Made by a program: the position numbers and the translations under genes. Below, piece by piece: positions 19,550-31,611 of a DNA stretch of 64,000 bases. Below the pieces are notes generated by a model. The model had not been told where the DNA came from, ran no database searches, and saw only the letters and a list, made by a program, of their open reading frames with translations. Position 1 is the stretch's first letter, and every line of letters begins with the position of its first letter. The stretch comes from Plasmopara viticola (lineage: Eukaryota > Oomycota > Peronosporomycetes > Peronosporales > Peronosporaceae): assembly GCA_001695595.3 (NCBI GenBank), contig MBPM02000012.1, positions 558,001-622,000 on the forward strand, given 5' to 3'.

Positions 19550-22500
19550 TCATCAGAGTGGCTGATTGACAGTTGAACAACTTACCACATGACTCCTCAC
19601 AGGAAGGACTTGTTTGGTTACAAGGGCCCAAAAGCTGGCATCGAAGTTACGAATGCAAACGGGAAGAAGTTGCTCGTCAAAGGAGCCGGCACGGTGAAAC
19701 GGACTGGTTTGGACGGAATGGACATTCCCATGGTCGAAGTTCTACGCATTCCCGGACTCGACAGAAGGTTGCTGTCAGTTGGCAAGCTGGGAGAGCGTGG
19801 TATGAGAGTGAAGTTTTCGTGTTCGTCATGCGTCATCTGGAACAAGAAGCAAACAAGGCGTCGGGTCAACAGCCAGAAAGCCGCGTTTTCTTGACCGTGA
19901 GCAAGAAGAAGCATGTCTCGTTGAATATACTGGGGCTGACAATCAGTGGGAGCTTTGGCGTGCACGCATGGGGCACCCCAGCAAGGATGTACTGATCAGG
20001 ACACAACGATTAACCGATGGTATACCAGTTATCAAGCAAACTGTGGAAACATTGTGTGCCGGGTATTTGAAGGGCAAGCAGACGGTCACGGTATTTCTGT
20101 CTCGTTCGATGACAAAAACGACACGCGTGTTGGAGCGGGTTCACACAGATGTCATAGGGCCAATGAGCACTTCTTCGAAAGGTGGTGCCGAGTACGTTCT
20201 TACGTTTGTGGATGAATTTTCACAATATGTTGCGCTTTTTTCATCAAGACGAATGGTGAAGTGGCCGGCAAATGAAAGGTTAACCCGACGGTTTACGAAA
20301 ACAGTGGGTTGCGCGACTTAATTGTTTGCAATCCGACAGCGGAACCGAGTTTGTCAACAAGAAAATGGCTGGAATATGCCATGAAATTGGCATTTTACAC
20401 CAGCGCTCCATTCTTTCGAGCCCTTAGAAGAACGGAGAGGTGAAGCGTATGAACACGACTTCAATGTAGAAAGCCCGCAGCATGTTACACTACAAGAGCG
20501 TTTCGACGGAATGGTGGGCGGAAGCGGTAAATACAGCGGTTTATTTAACGAATCGCTCTAGAAATACGGTCCATACTGACATCACGCCGTACGAGCTAGC
20601 TTCCAAGATGAAGCTTGAATTGAATCACCTACGCGTATTTGGTTCGCAAGGCTACGCTCCTTCTGACGATGTGAAACGGACCAAACTGGAACCCAAGAGC
20701 TTCAAGTGTATGTTTCTCGGCTACGCAGAGAATGTCAAGGGCTATCGCGTGTTTGACTTGGAGAATGCCAAGGTTAAAGTGAACCTCTCTGTAAAGTTGG
20801 ATGAGCGTGAGGTTGGCGGCATTTATGATACGCGAGAGCTCAAGCCGGGACCAATTGTCCAAGTAATGAAGGATGGTGATGAAGTCAATCTTCAGTATCA
20901 AGTGGATCGACAGCCGGTACCGGACAATCCTATGGGGGCTGTCGAAGAGACAGTCGCGGATATTGAAATGTGTGATGTGGATCGTACGCAAAGCGCCATT
21001 TTACAGCGGCTATTGTCTTCTGAGAGCCCTGTACGAAACAGGCTTGAGCTAATGGAGAATCATCGACCGTTCCAAGGGCAACAAGATGATCGTTTGGCGT
21101 TTCGGCCTGGAAGTGGATCGAAAAAGAATAAGACGTGAGCCGGTGCTAATTCTAAGAGACGACTCCGATAATAAAAAGTCGACAGAAGGCAGTGGGGGCC
21201 CACCGACTCCCAAGCGGACTAGGATTGACGAAGATGGACTAATCGCGGAAGTCGTCCTTGCCTACGCCGTGAATATTGACGATGATACGGACTCACCGAC
21301 TACGTATGCTCAAGCAATGGCAAGCGACGATGCAATAAAATGACGTGAAGCAATGGACGCTGAGCTTCGCTCTCATGAAGTGAATCAAACGTGGATATTG
21401 AAGCCACTAGAGAAGATTGGACGCACAATTGGATCATGATGGGTATTTGCAAAGAAGTGCGATCAGAATGGCGCTATTGTGCGATACAAGGCACAACTGG
21501 TCGCGGAAGGTTTTTGGCAGCAGTATAGCGTCGACTTTTCGAGACTTATTCCCCGATTGCCAACATGAATTCGATCCGAATGATTCTCGCAGTATGTGCT
21601 GGATGCGACTATCAAATGGAACAGCCGGACGTCGACACGGCTTTTCGCAATAGCGTGTTGACGGACAACGCTCAAATGAAAGTTCCGCCTGGTGCGGACA
21701 ATGCTCAAAGATACATATGTCAACTAAACAAGGCTATTTACGGACTGAAGCAAGCAGGAAGTGCCTGGAACAAGACAATACGTTGTGTCTTCGTCAGGAA
21801 TGGCTTGAAGAGTTGCGGGGTAGATCGATGCGTTTATTTCATGACCACTAGAGAAGGTTTTGCTAAGGTTGGACTATATGTAGATGACACGATTATCGCA
21901 GCAAGAACCAGCAAAGAACTAATTCAAGCAGAGGCAGTACTCGAGAATGCTTTCAAGATGAAGGAGCTGGGTAAGGCGCAATTTTTTTTGGGTATGGAAA
22001 TTGATCACGACAGGTCAGCTGATACATTGATGATCAAACAGACTCGCTACATCTACGACGTGGTCAAGTGATTCGGTCAACAAGATGCCAAGAGCGTTGA
22101 TAATTCATGCGTATTAGAATTGAAGTTGTCGTCAAAGCAGTCACCAACAACGGAAGAGGGACGGTCGACAAAGCGGTCCAAGTACTATCGCTCTTTGATT
22201 GGATGCTTGCTGTACAATACGACATGTACTCGACCGGATATTGCTTACGTGGCGACAGCTATCACTTTTTTTTAGGACTGGGGACTACAACATTAGAGCG
22301 CAGCAATTCGAGTAGTTCGGCATCTAAAGACTACGCGTCAAATCGGTATTGTCTACCGAGGAAGTGGAAGCGTTGCGGAAGCTGAGTTTATGGCTCTCAG
22401 TTTATGCACACAAAAAGTTCTTTGGACGATGGCAATGCTAAAGGACTTGGGTCACAAGCAAGTTGAAGGGACACAGGTTTAGGAAGCCAATCTAGGTGCT

Positions 22501-22670
22501 ATCGCGTTGGCCAATAACGCCGGATACCATGCTAGTACGAAGCATGTGGGCATCAACTAACATTTTTTTCGTGAGAACGTGCAAGAAGGACTGTTGAAGA
22601 TCGACTTTATCGACACGAAGAGTCAGCTTACAGATATGCTGACGAAGGCACAGCACCAAAGCACACACAG
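19550..22670 (+). pseudogene. Copia pol (protease, integrase, RT, RNase H), broken
   Basis: The protease motif reads WLIDS-stop-TTYHMT (about 19558-19593), with a stop where Gly of DSG is expected. A GAG-pre-integrase segment ELWRARMGHPSKDVL lies at about 19950-19995. The integrase core has HTDVIGPM, SDSGTEFVN and the C-terminal part at 20482-20900 (WWAEAVNTAVYLTNR, HLRVFGSQGY). RT runs from about 21350 to 22071 with QPDVDTAF, LNKAIYGLKQA and the catalytic YVDD (about 21880). RNase H remnants (AEAEFMALS, STKHVGI) reach to 22650. At least eight stops or frame changes are present. Confidence 0.88.
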
Positions 22671-22689
22671 CATTAGCGGTGAGTGGGAG

Positions 22690-22836
22690 TGTTCAAACTG
22701 CACCGCTAAATGCATGCTGACCAGGCGGATGGCGTCACGATATTTACGAATACGTCACAGTAAGAAGTTACATAATGGAAGCCGTTTGTTGGTCTAGATA
22801 AATATATTCACTTCGATTTTTGCTTTCTACTTAACA
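22690..22836 (+). repeat. Copia 3' LTR
   Basis: 147 bp, TGTTCAAAC...TTAACA. It pairs with 18614-18767 and is followed by the ACCTC target duplication. Confidence 0.85.
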
Positions 22837-22841
22837 ACCTC

Positions 22842-23250
22842 ACACTACAACATCTTGATCACCGTCTAGTCGGCGTGATGATTCTAATACACATACCTAA
22901 GAAATTCTTCAATAAGTGACCCTTCAGATACCTGCAAAGAAGCAAAAAAATTAGTCCTCAATTGATTAATGTTTTCTGATCATCAGGTCAAATAGTCCTC
23001 TTAAAATCTATCACCTCAAAGCACTACCACACAAGTTTGCGCATACGGTAATGAAGACCTTTGTTTCCTTAATTATATCAGCATTTGCGAGACCGCAAAG
23101 ATAAGCACACTTGAAAGCACAAAAAGGCCTGCGATTTGAGTGTGGAGGCGTGATAGATATAAAGTGCACTTTAAGCATCGTGATCAGGCTCACTAGTAAT
23201 GTGAGACCGTAATCGTATTGAAAAAACATGTCTACACACGTATGCCAGTA
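22842..23250 (+). repeat. Second inverted duplication, left arm (part after copia)
   Basis: Reverse complement of about 26575-26980. Shared landmarks are 'ggcgtgatg.ttctaatacacatacct', 'aaggcctgcgatttgagtgtgga' and 'gcatcgtgatcaggctcacta'. No gene is seen. Confidence 0.8.
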
Positions 23251-24230
23251 TTATAAATTCAAATTGAACAAAAATCGTCCTGTCCTGCGTGAATGAGGCA
23301 AGAAACAGCCACCAACAATGGCAGCATAAGAACGCCCAGGGCCTAGGTGTTGTTAGGCCATCGCCCTTTCATAACTTGAAATACGAGAGCATAATTTGAA
23401 GTGCAAAAAGAATCATACAATCAATGTTTTTTTATAATTTTGTTACAAGGAAGTATGATCGATAAGTACGCGACTTCGACTACCGCAAATTGCCCATTAA
23501 GGACGAGTAAATGAAAAATCAAAGAGCATCTTCGTCGGAGTAAACATAATTCACGCGAGAAAGGCTGTGTCACTGCGTCGCTAAGATGGCCGTCTTCATA
23601 AAATGGAAACATCTATAACGCATGGTGCCTATTGTAAGAGGTCTAGTGTATACTGTTGTCATTCCCCCTCGATCTAATATCTCAGATTTCCTCATAGAGA
23701 AAGCGACGGCAATAAAGTTGTCGGCATCGACATTTTGTGCGTACGGCTACCGTAAAGTTAAAGTATGACTCGGTACGTATTCACAACACGGAGCAATGCA
23801 GCAATCAATCAATTTAAGAATCAACAGATCACAGGCTGATAACGAGCCACATAGTGATGGCTCTTCTGCTGTTAAGTAAAAGGACGCTGAGCCTTTTTAT
23901 GTAAAAAGGCACTGAAAGAAGTTCGGTTGCCCAGTCATAAGATAGCTTGCTTAAATTGCTGTTGCAAAGAATTTTGGCATGTTGGTTTAATCTCGAAAGT
24001 CACAGACCATCTTACCTGTTTCAATAAATGTACTTTCAATGTTCCGAAAGATAAACATACTTCGGCATTGCATTACTTGAGTTCGTATTGTGAACATGTG
24101 TTTGAAGGTATAGAATATAAAGCCTGTCCCATAACACAAGAACAATGTCTGCGATACGCACAGACCAGCTATACCATGGCCATTTTACAAAAGTCAGCCA
24201 CAGCGCAGGGAACGTGGCGAAAAACTTAAG
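23251..24230. other. 5' flank of PME copy 3
   Basis: From about 23690 it matches the 5' flank of copy 2 ('gacggcaataaa.t.tcg.catcgacat', compare 4785-4830) and includes the 'gccatttt/gctt.caaaa.gcagccac.gcgcaggga' block shared by all copies. 23251-23690 holds no gene that I can support. Confidence 0.6.
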
Positions 24231-24246
24231 CATTTCTCAACTTTTC
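24231..24246 (+). promoter_or_regulatory. Inr+FPR core promoter of PME copy 3
   Basis: CATTTCTCAACTTTTC fits the oomycete Inr+FPR pattern and lies about 30 bp before the ATG at 24276, like the other copies. The shared upstream block (GCGCAGGGAACGTGGCGA) is at about 24204-24221. Confidence 0.65.
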
Positions 24247-24275
24247 TTCTACGGTTCAAATCAACTTGTGAATTG

Positions 24276-25274
24276 ATGCGCTTCTTTGGTGTGTTTGCCT
24301 CGCTCGCAACACCCCTTTTAGCAAGTTGTGATGGCCCTAACTCGAGGACCAAACCAATTTATCCCGAAAGTACTGTTGTCGTTGATCAGACGGGTCAGCA
24401 TTTGGGAGGCTATAAGACAATCCAAGAGGGTATTTCTAAGCTCACTGAGGAGAAGTCAAATCTCTTCATCTACCCGGGTGAGTATAAGGAGCAAGTCATC
24501 ATCCCAAAAGAATTGGACCAAGTTTTTGTGCAGGGGTACACTTGTGATACGACCCAATATAGCCAGAACAAGGTGACAATCACCCAAGCCAGAGCCCAAC
24601 GTGACGCTGTAGATGAAACTAATCGTAATTTTCAGTCAAGCACACTTGGCATTAAAGCCGGCCAAGTCAAATTGTACAACCTTAATGTGGCCAATACAAT
24701 TGGTCAAATTGCCGTGAATGGACAAGGTGTGGCAGTCTTTGCAGGAGGCAAAGAACACGGCTTCTACGGTTGCAGCTTTACGGGGTACCAGAACACTGTG
24801 GCTGCTTATAGTGGCCGAGTGCTGATTTCTAAATCGCACATCAGCGGTGCCGTCGACTTTGTCTTCGGTCATAGGGGCATGGCATGGTTCGAAAACTGCG
24901 ACCTTGAGGTTGTCGGTAATGGTTGGATCACCGCCAATGGCAACGATAGTCCTACTCCCGTATCCGAATTTGTGTTTAACAAGGTCCATGTATACGGCAA
25001 AGGCCAGTCATATTTGGGTCGTCCGTGGAGACCGTATTCTCGCTGTGTGTTTCAAAACAGCTACCTGGAAGCTGTTGTGGCACCAGAGGGGTGGTCAACG
25101 TGGAATAGCGAGTCGACATCAAACGTCTACTTTAAAGAGTTTAAGAACAACGGTCCTGGTGCAAATACCAACAAACGCGTGAACTTCAGTGGTCAATTAA
25201 ACGCACCTGTTGATATCAAGAGTATCTTAGGAAATTACAACGGGGCTTTCTTTTACGATGCAAACTACATGTAG
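24276..25274 (+). CDS. Pectin methylesterase-like protein, PME copy 3 (QNT variant)
   Basis: This intact 332-residue CE8 protein has a signal peptide at 1-17 (shorter than in copies 1 and 2, three residues lost). It keeps Gln150, Gln172, Asp194 (VDFVFG) and Arg249 (LGRPW). The YQDT motif reads YQNT: the catalytic acid/base Asp is Asn173 (codon AAC, 24792-24794). By CE8 mechanism this should abolish or greatly lower esterase activity; that is inference. It ends FFYDANYM like copies 1 and 2. A TTG three bases upstream is in frame, but the ATG at 24276 is the clear start. It differs from copies 1/2 at many positions, so it is an older paralog. The open frame suggests either selection or too little time to decay. 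Confidence 0.92.
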   Translation: MRFFGVFASLATPLLASCDGPNSRTKPIYPESTVVVDQTGQHLGGYKTIQEGISKLTEEKSNLFIYPGEYKEQVIIPKELDQVFVQGYTCDTTQYSQNKVTITQARAQRDAVDETNRNFQSSTLGIKAGQVKLYNLNVANTIGQIAVNGQGVAVFAGGKEHGFYGCSFTGYQNTVAAYSGRVLISKSHISGAVDFVFGHRGMAWFENCDLEVVGNGWITANGNDSPTPVSEFVFNKVHVYGKGQSYLGRPWRPYSRCVFQNSYLEAVVAPEGWSTWNSESTSNVYFKEFKNNGPGANTNKRVNFSGQLNAPVDIKSILGNYNGAFFYDANYM

Positions 25275-25861
25275 GATCGTTCTTGATTGATCTCGTAGGA
25301 CGTAGAGCGCACGTGAATATACAGAGGTATTTTCATTTATTTGTTATTCATGCCCGATACGAATCTTACATCAAATATTACCGACAAGAACTAGAAATTC
25401 ATAGAAGTATGCAAATGTATTGCCACTTATACTGGCAAAGCTTCTGCTTGACAAAAATTGATGATCAAGTAGCTCACGGACAATGAGTTATTTTAATTTA
25501 AGACTGATAAGCGAACGTGGTTACTTATGGAGCACGGCGCGAGCGTGTCGATTTGGGATTCCCGTAAAAATAAAACTTCGGAGTGCAATGTTTGATTTAA
25601 TACTTGGTATGCCTAAAGCGAGCTACGTCGCTGAGGGGCTACCGAAAAATTGGTGTGGTTTGTCGCAAAGCCCTTCTTAATGTCCACAGATTATTGCTAC
25701 TTTGGTCTGAAAGCTGATTTTTCGGTAGCTATAATTTTATCACCGCCAAAGAATTTGTGAAGGGTGCTTTAAGACAAAATCTAGCGCACTAAACTCGATG
25801 CTGGGCCAATCGAAATCCGTAAGATCTACAAAAACTAAGACTATTGTAGAACAGATTCTTC
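25275..25861. other. 3' flank of PME copy 3
   Basis: Homologous to the 3' flanks of copies 1 and 2 (for example 'cttcggagtgcaat.tttg', 'acttggtatgcc.aaagcg', 'gctgaggggct'). No intact gene is seen; the frame found in the other flanks stops at about 25680. Confidence 0.6.
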
Positions 25862-26260
25862 GAGCAAGGCGTACCCCACCAACCGTTCACGACTTTATCA
25901 ACATAACATTACTTAACCTAAGAGTTCATTTTATGTAAGTCTATGATTTTCGAACCCACGAGTGTACATGAAGTCGTGGAATTTGAGATAATCCACCAGA
26001 AGTATACATGCAAATGTGGCCAGTGAGTACCTTAAAAAAGAAACACAGAAATGGGAAGGTGACAATGGTAGAATTTACCCATATTCGTTTGAAGCACACA
26101 ACGCCTTCCGAAAAGCATACAACATTTTACCTCGTCACCAAGAGTTTCATTATCATTATGCCACTAAGTACTTTCAAGCTGAATATAGTGTCCTGTGAGG
26201 ATTCGCTCAATAATTACATCAGTGTTCGAGTCATAATCAGACGTACTCAAATGGATTAAG
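25862..26260 (-). repeat. R spacer repeat, copy 5
   Basis: Diverged R copy 3' of PME copy 3, in the orientation expected for a plus-strand unit. It is followed (26261-26545) by a truncated 5' flank of a further, lost PME unit, similar to 4440-4710. Confidence 0.7.
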
Positions 26261-26545
26261 CAAAAATAAAATTTCTTGAGAAAAATTAATTATAGTCACA
26301 ATCGTCCAGCCTCGATAATTACATTCCCAACACAAGCGAGAATGCTTAAGAACCTTTCTATTAACGCACATTCTAAAGTAGGGCTGTTCTGGGACAAGAT
26401 CCAATGTTCAGCCCTTTTATTCCACTTTTTTTGTAGTTAGTTTTTGTATCGTGCGTGTTACTCGTATTGGAATTTGCGGAACCATGTTGCGTAGCACACC
26501 GCAAAACACAAATTTCATAATAATTTGATACACGTAGGACATGAC
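26261..26545 (+). repeat. Truncated 5' flank of a lost PME unit
   Basis: Matches 4440-4710 in the 5' flank of copy 2 ('gtcacaatcgtc.agcctcga', 'acacaagcgagaatgc', 'tttttgtatcgtgcg'), but no PME coding sequence follows. The second inverted duplication begins instead. Confidence 0.65.
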
Positions 26546-27910
26546 GACTTTTGTTCAGTTAAATTCATAATATTATCGTGTGTAGGCACGTACTCTCAAT
26601 ACGATTACGGTTTCACAATACTAGTGAGCCTGATCACGATGCTTAAAGTGCACTCTATATCTGTTACGCATCCACACTCAAATCGCAGGCCTTTTTGTGC
26701 TTTGAGTGTGCTAATTTTTGCGGTTTCGCAAGTGCCGATAAAAACAAAGGAAACAAAGGTCTTCATTACCGTGTGCGCAAACTTGTATGGTAGTGCCTTG
26801 AGGCGATAGATTTCAAGAGAAATGTTTCAACAACAAGGCAACATAAATCAAATGAGGAGTTTTTTTTTGCTTCTTGGCAGGCATCTTTAAGGTGAGTTAT
26901 TATTAAATTTCTCAGGTATGTGTATTAGAACCATCACGCCGACAAGACGACGCTCGAGATGTTGTAGTGTGAGGTAAAGAAGGCTGACCTAATTTTGTGA
27001 AAGTCCAAGGCATTGCATTGAGGCACAATTACCCGTAGACTATTAAGAAGAAGCGACTTGACAATCTGACGAGATTTGCGAGATACTCTGGGCTCCTCCG
27101 CTATCGTTTTCTTCAGTGGCCGATGTACAATTATAAAAAGTGCCGAACAGGTCACGACCAAAACACAAATCCATAATTAACTGCACGAGCGATAGTAGTG
27201 ACTTTACCTGTATAATGCATGTCCTGCATTGTTGTCAGAGCCTGCATTTTCAGTGTCGAGGCAGCTTACGCGCGGTAAAACGAAGGCAGCTCTCCGTGCG
27301 AAAAATCAAATGCAGCGTCATCGATGAGATAACATCGTTCTCCGAAGAAAATAATGAAACTCTTACACAGCGAATTTAAGATTATTACAGAATTTTAAGC
27401 GCAAACATTTATGCGCCGTGTTTGACTATTTATAAATAGTCCAAGCGCTTTATGCACATGGCGACATAGAGTCCTAGTGCTACCGCCCGTAAAATAAGGG
27501 ACATTGAATCGCTATAGAAGGTTGGGTGGTGCAAAATGGTGTTACCGCGTTAAAGCTGGGATGAGCTTTGTATAGTATATTTTTTTATCTTCCCTCGCGG
27601 TCTTTTTTTCTGTTACGATTGTATTACTAGGTTAATAAGGAGTTTGAGGCCAAGTCGAAATATCTGTTTCTTATTAAAACAAATTACGACTGAGCCACCT
27701 TTGTCCTTACAAGTATCTTCAATCCCAACACCCGCCTTTACTGGTCGAAATTCAGATAGTTAGCGATCTGGGCAGGAAGCTGATCAAGATCAGTGATCGG
27801 GGCAGGATAACAAAAATTGTGCTGTCGATTTGCTGGGCTATTGAACAGCTGTTCTAGTCGAAGGAACAGCACAGCCCAAATTTATTTTCTAGTGCACTTA
27901 AAGCGGTTCC
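26540..27910 (-). repeat. Second inverted duplication, right arm with three empty sites
   Basis: Reverse complement of 8115-8251 + 17381-18613 + 22842-23250. It lacks the LINE (empty site 27810-27826), the SINE (near 27700) and the copia element (empty site near 26985). All three insertions therefore came after the duplication, or this arm derives from an unoccupied allele. No gene is seen. Confidence 0.85.
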
Positions 27911-30394
27911 AAGCGTGTATGTAATAAAAACAACTATAGTCATACAATGTATCGTAAGTTTTTTGCTCTTCTGAGCCCTACAAACTTGCGCAAACGGTGA
28001 AATAAGCCGTAATTCTCACTGAGCCGTCGTGTTTTGGATCAGGCATAATCAAGATTGGCGCTTAGAGCAGGCTTTTCTTGTCTTAGGCAACGCTTAGTGG
28101 TCTAAATTTTCTCATAACTTTTGCTTGTTGTGCACAAGTACTCGAGCCTTGTTCGCAAATAGACCATGTGTTTTCTTACGTCTCTTTTTCCGTGGTCTAT
28201 ACCACTATAGACAAAGACGTCATTAAAGAATGTCTGTTTGTATGTCCTATAGGATATAAACAATTGCGCACCCCGACGACTTAAGATCGAAGGCGCAGTC
28301 GAGATTTCATCAGCCATAACCAACTACTCCCTAAGCATACAAGTCTACTTTTTCACCTTAGTCAATGGAATGTCACATCTCTCTCATAACGATTTGTTCA
28401 CTGAGTAGAGCTCTATTTACATTCATGTCATACCATGCTGTTCTCCAGTGCATCTTATTAAGAAGTGGCGTCTATGTTGGAATGGCAATCGCATTTAGAA
28501 TTTATAAGCGTGTACGCTCACCATCCTAATTTTTGTGATACGTGATTTAGGCTGCACTACAGCTTTTTGTTAAAGCCAGTGCAGTACTAATTCTAGGAAT
28601 TACGTCAATATCACGATGTACAACTATTTCCGGTGATATAAACGTCAGATCTGGTCTCATCTTTGTATATCTGAACACATAAAAACATGCTTCGATATGT
28701 CATCCTGAATGATTTTTGTTCCGTACAAGCATGCAACAGTGACAAGAAACTGAACCGATTTAGGTCAAATGACCATACCACAGCTGTGCTGTCAACTTTG
28801 CCAGTATTTCGAAGCTCTCCCAAGGAAGTCTTGCTTTGGAATCTATTAACTGAGGAGGTTCAGGCTTGATTTACCTCCAACTATATCGGCATCTTTTTTA
28901 ATTGAATCTATAGCTGAGCGCTGACCTCATTTCATATGATTCGTATCAATTTAGGACGGCCCCCATAGCCCAATGAGTGCCACGCGCCGCCTTTTTTTCT
29001 TTGACATGATCGACGGCCTCGACGAGACGCTTCGTGTCGTATTCGTATGCACAGTGCCAGACTGACACTCCGACTGTCGTCATCATTAACGTCCCGCAAA
29101 GTGGTTTGCTAATTGGCGTCCCAGCTGTGCAGAGTAGGTTCGCGCTCTGTACATCTCAGCCTTTGGCCAATTCAATTACGCTGGAGACACAGCAAGCGTG
29201 CACGTCACGGCTGTCGGCAAGGCCTCGACCTTTACAGCGTTGCTGAAAGCCAAAACTGCCGTTTCCGACCAGTAGCAAGCACTGTTTCTGACTACTGCTG
29301 CTAAGTACACAACGTGCCGCGCTAAATTTCGGACTCTATCACTTGTTATAATGTCCGAATTTTAGCTCAAACACTGAGTTGAGTCGAATAGCATGTTAAT
29401 GATTAAGCAACCCAGCCTACTAATCGCGCCAAACTAAAGCTCTGCTAAGAGAAAAAGTGGCCGACTTTGATCTCTAATTAACATGGATCTTCTCGTGTGC
29501 CATGCCATGCCATTAAGACGGAGTTCTACATCGCTATTTGCGCTATCAAGATCGAAAAATTCACTTCTGGATATACTACAAATCACGCTTGTATCAATTA
29601 CCACCTACATAGCTGTTTACTACGGTCCTTTCTACCAGACTGGCAGCGCAGATTCGTGATAGACATTTCAAATTCTGATGGACTTGTTCATGATCAATTT
29701 AGCCGTACAATGTGTGCTACTTAATACGCATGCATGCATTACAAAGTTCTTGTGTATAGCAGATGGCCGACATTGATCCAGTTGATCAAGCAAATTAAGT
29801 GAATGACGCCGTTTGCGACGGATCTTTGATATTACTGACTGCCACTAATTTTCGACACGCATTTGGTCGCCGCTCTCGAACAACGGTTTCTTGCAAACTC
29901 CCGATGCGTATCACAGGCCATATTGCCAAAGATTATGCTCTTCTACGTGTTTGTAATAAGCATACTCTGCAGGTTATTGATGTTAGCCTTCAATAATGCT
30001 AAATGTGTCGATAATAACGTAGGATTTTCACAAACAAAAATGCGCATAAACCTACTTTTAATAGCGCACGTTTGACAAGTAATGCTTTTCTGATACATGA
30101 TTCATACTAAGTCTATTTTTGTGTTTTTTTGCTACCGCCATTTGCAAAATCATTATAGCGCAAAGCCCAAAAGGCCAGCAATTTGAGTTGACGCGGCGCA
30201 TCGAGACTGTAATCGTATCGTGAACACGTTCGCTGGATCGATCTGTTTTCTTATAAAAATTTTGACCATAGACCTGGAGTTTATTATTAGCCACGAAAGA
30301 AGTAACATCTGGCTGGAAATGTAATCATCGAGAGTAGACGGTTTTGATTGTTAGATATCTCACTCAAGAAGTTTGTGACTATTTGGTCTATTTA
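27911..30394. other. Gene-poor intergenic stretch
   Basis: 27960-28015 repeats part of 7760-7820. 28960-29330 is a GC-richer island with short frames only (for example 70 codons at 29034-29246) and stops in all frames; I do not recognise it. 29950-30394 repeats the spacer at 7607-8130 in inverted orientation. No supported gene. Confidence 0.5.
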
Positions 30395-30800
30395 AGCAAC
30401 TTTGGCCGTGATGCGAACATTTATGTAATCAGTAAGCGACTCTACACAGAACAATGTTGCTCAGCTTAAAAGTACTTATTGGCGTTCTAATAATGTGACT
30501 AATGCTGACGAGGTATGAATGCTGCCTGCTCAAGGGAAGGCGTTGTATACTTGAATTGAATACGGGCAGGTTTTATCGTTGCGTTGTCAACTTTCCATTT
30601 CTTGCTAAAAATATTTTTTAATGTACTCACTGGCCACATTTATTTGTATACTTCTGCATTCCTCGGAAGCAAATGCTCGATTGTCTAAAATTTCACGACT
30701 TTCTGTACGCTCGTGGTTTCCAGAATTAAGAAAGGCCAATGGACTTACAATACATTCTACGAACTGTTGTGTTGACAAAGTCGTGGACAGTTGGTACGGT
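30395..30800 (+). repeat. R spacer repeat, copy 6
   Basis: Diverged R copy on the 3' side of the PME pseudogene ('gctgacgaggtatgaatgctgcctgctcaaggg'). Confidence 0.65.
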
Positions 30801-31611
30801 TCTCGAATGCTCAATATTTGTAATTCTTAGACTTAAACTTATTGTTAGCCACGCTCAAATGAAAGAAGAATATGAATTATCGCCTGCAAATAAATTTTAG
30901 AGCCCTTTTTTCAAGGCCCAGATCTTCAAAGCGAGGAATAGCAAAAGTACGTCTTTCGAATAACGTAAACCAAAAAAGTCTCTTTATTAATGCTTTTTTC
31001 ATCTACGTCAGTATTCAAAGGTCCACGTTCCAAAGCTACTTCGGCTTAACACAAAACACAAAAAGGTTTTGATAATTTAAAGCGGCAAATAAAAACCGCA
31101 ATCGTTACCGTAAGTAGCCCAGATTCGAGTTTAGTGTGCAAGATACCGTCTTTAAGTGCCCTTCAGAAACTGTTTGGCGGATAATGTCATAGCCACCGCA
31201 AAATCAGCTTCCCAGACCAGAACAGCGACGATTTATGCCGCAATTCGAAAAGGCTTTACTACCAACCAAACGGCTCCTTCGATAGCCTCAGCAACGCGGC
31301 TCGCCTTGGTGTACCAAGTATCATTCTAAACCTTACACTCCGAACTTTATTATACGGGAAACCTTTCTCGACGCGCTGGCCGTTGCGGCGCCGTGCTCCA
31401 TAATAATAACGGATGCTCATTAGTCCTTGTTTCACAGAATACAGTTTTCGTAAGCTACTTGATAATTCATTTTATCGTCATGCACAACTTTTGCCACGAA
31501 AGGTGGCAATATAAAATTCGATTTTCTATGAGTATTATTTGGTATAAGATCTATATCAGGTATGTATAACAGTGTACATTCACGAGCGTACTACGTCCTG
31601 CGAATTCAGTC
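30801..31611. other. 3' flank of the PME pseudogene
   Basis: Diverged version of 600-1455: it shares the 'aacacaaaacaca' and 'gtagccac.gcaaa' blocks and the 'ggt.taccaagtatcattc' segment near 31310. No gene is seen. Confidence 0.55.

Larger units (their letters stand above)
18614..22836 (+). mobile_element. Ty1/copia LTR retrotransposon, short LTRs, degenerate
   Basis: The 4.22-kb element is bounded by LTRs and the 5-bp duplication ACCTC (18609-18613 and 22837-22841). The partner arm near 26985 reads straight through with one ACCTC. Domain order is gag, protease, integrase, reverse transcriptase, RNase H, which defines copia. A purine tract, GGTGAGTGGGAG (22678-22689), lies directly before the 3' LTR. 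No standard initiator-Met primer binding site is visible after the 5' LTR. Many stops and frameshifts make it inactive. Confidence 0.92.
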
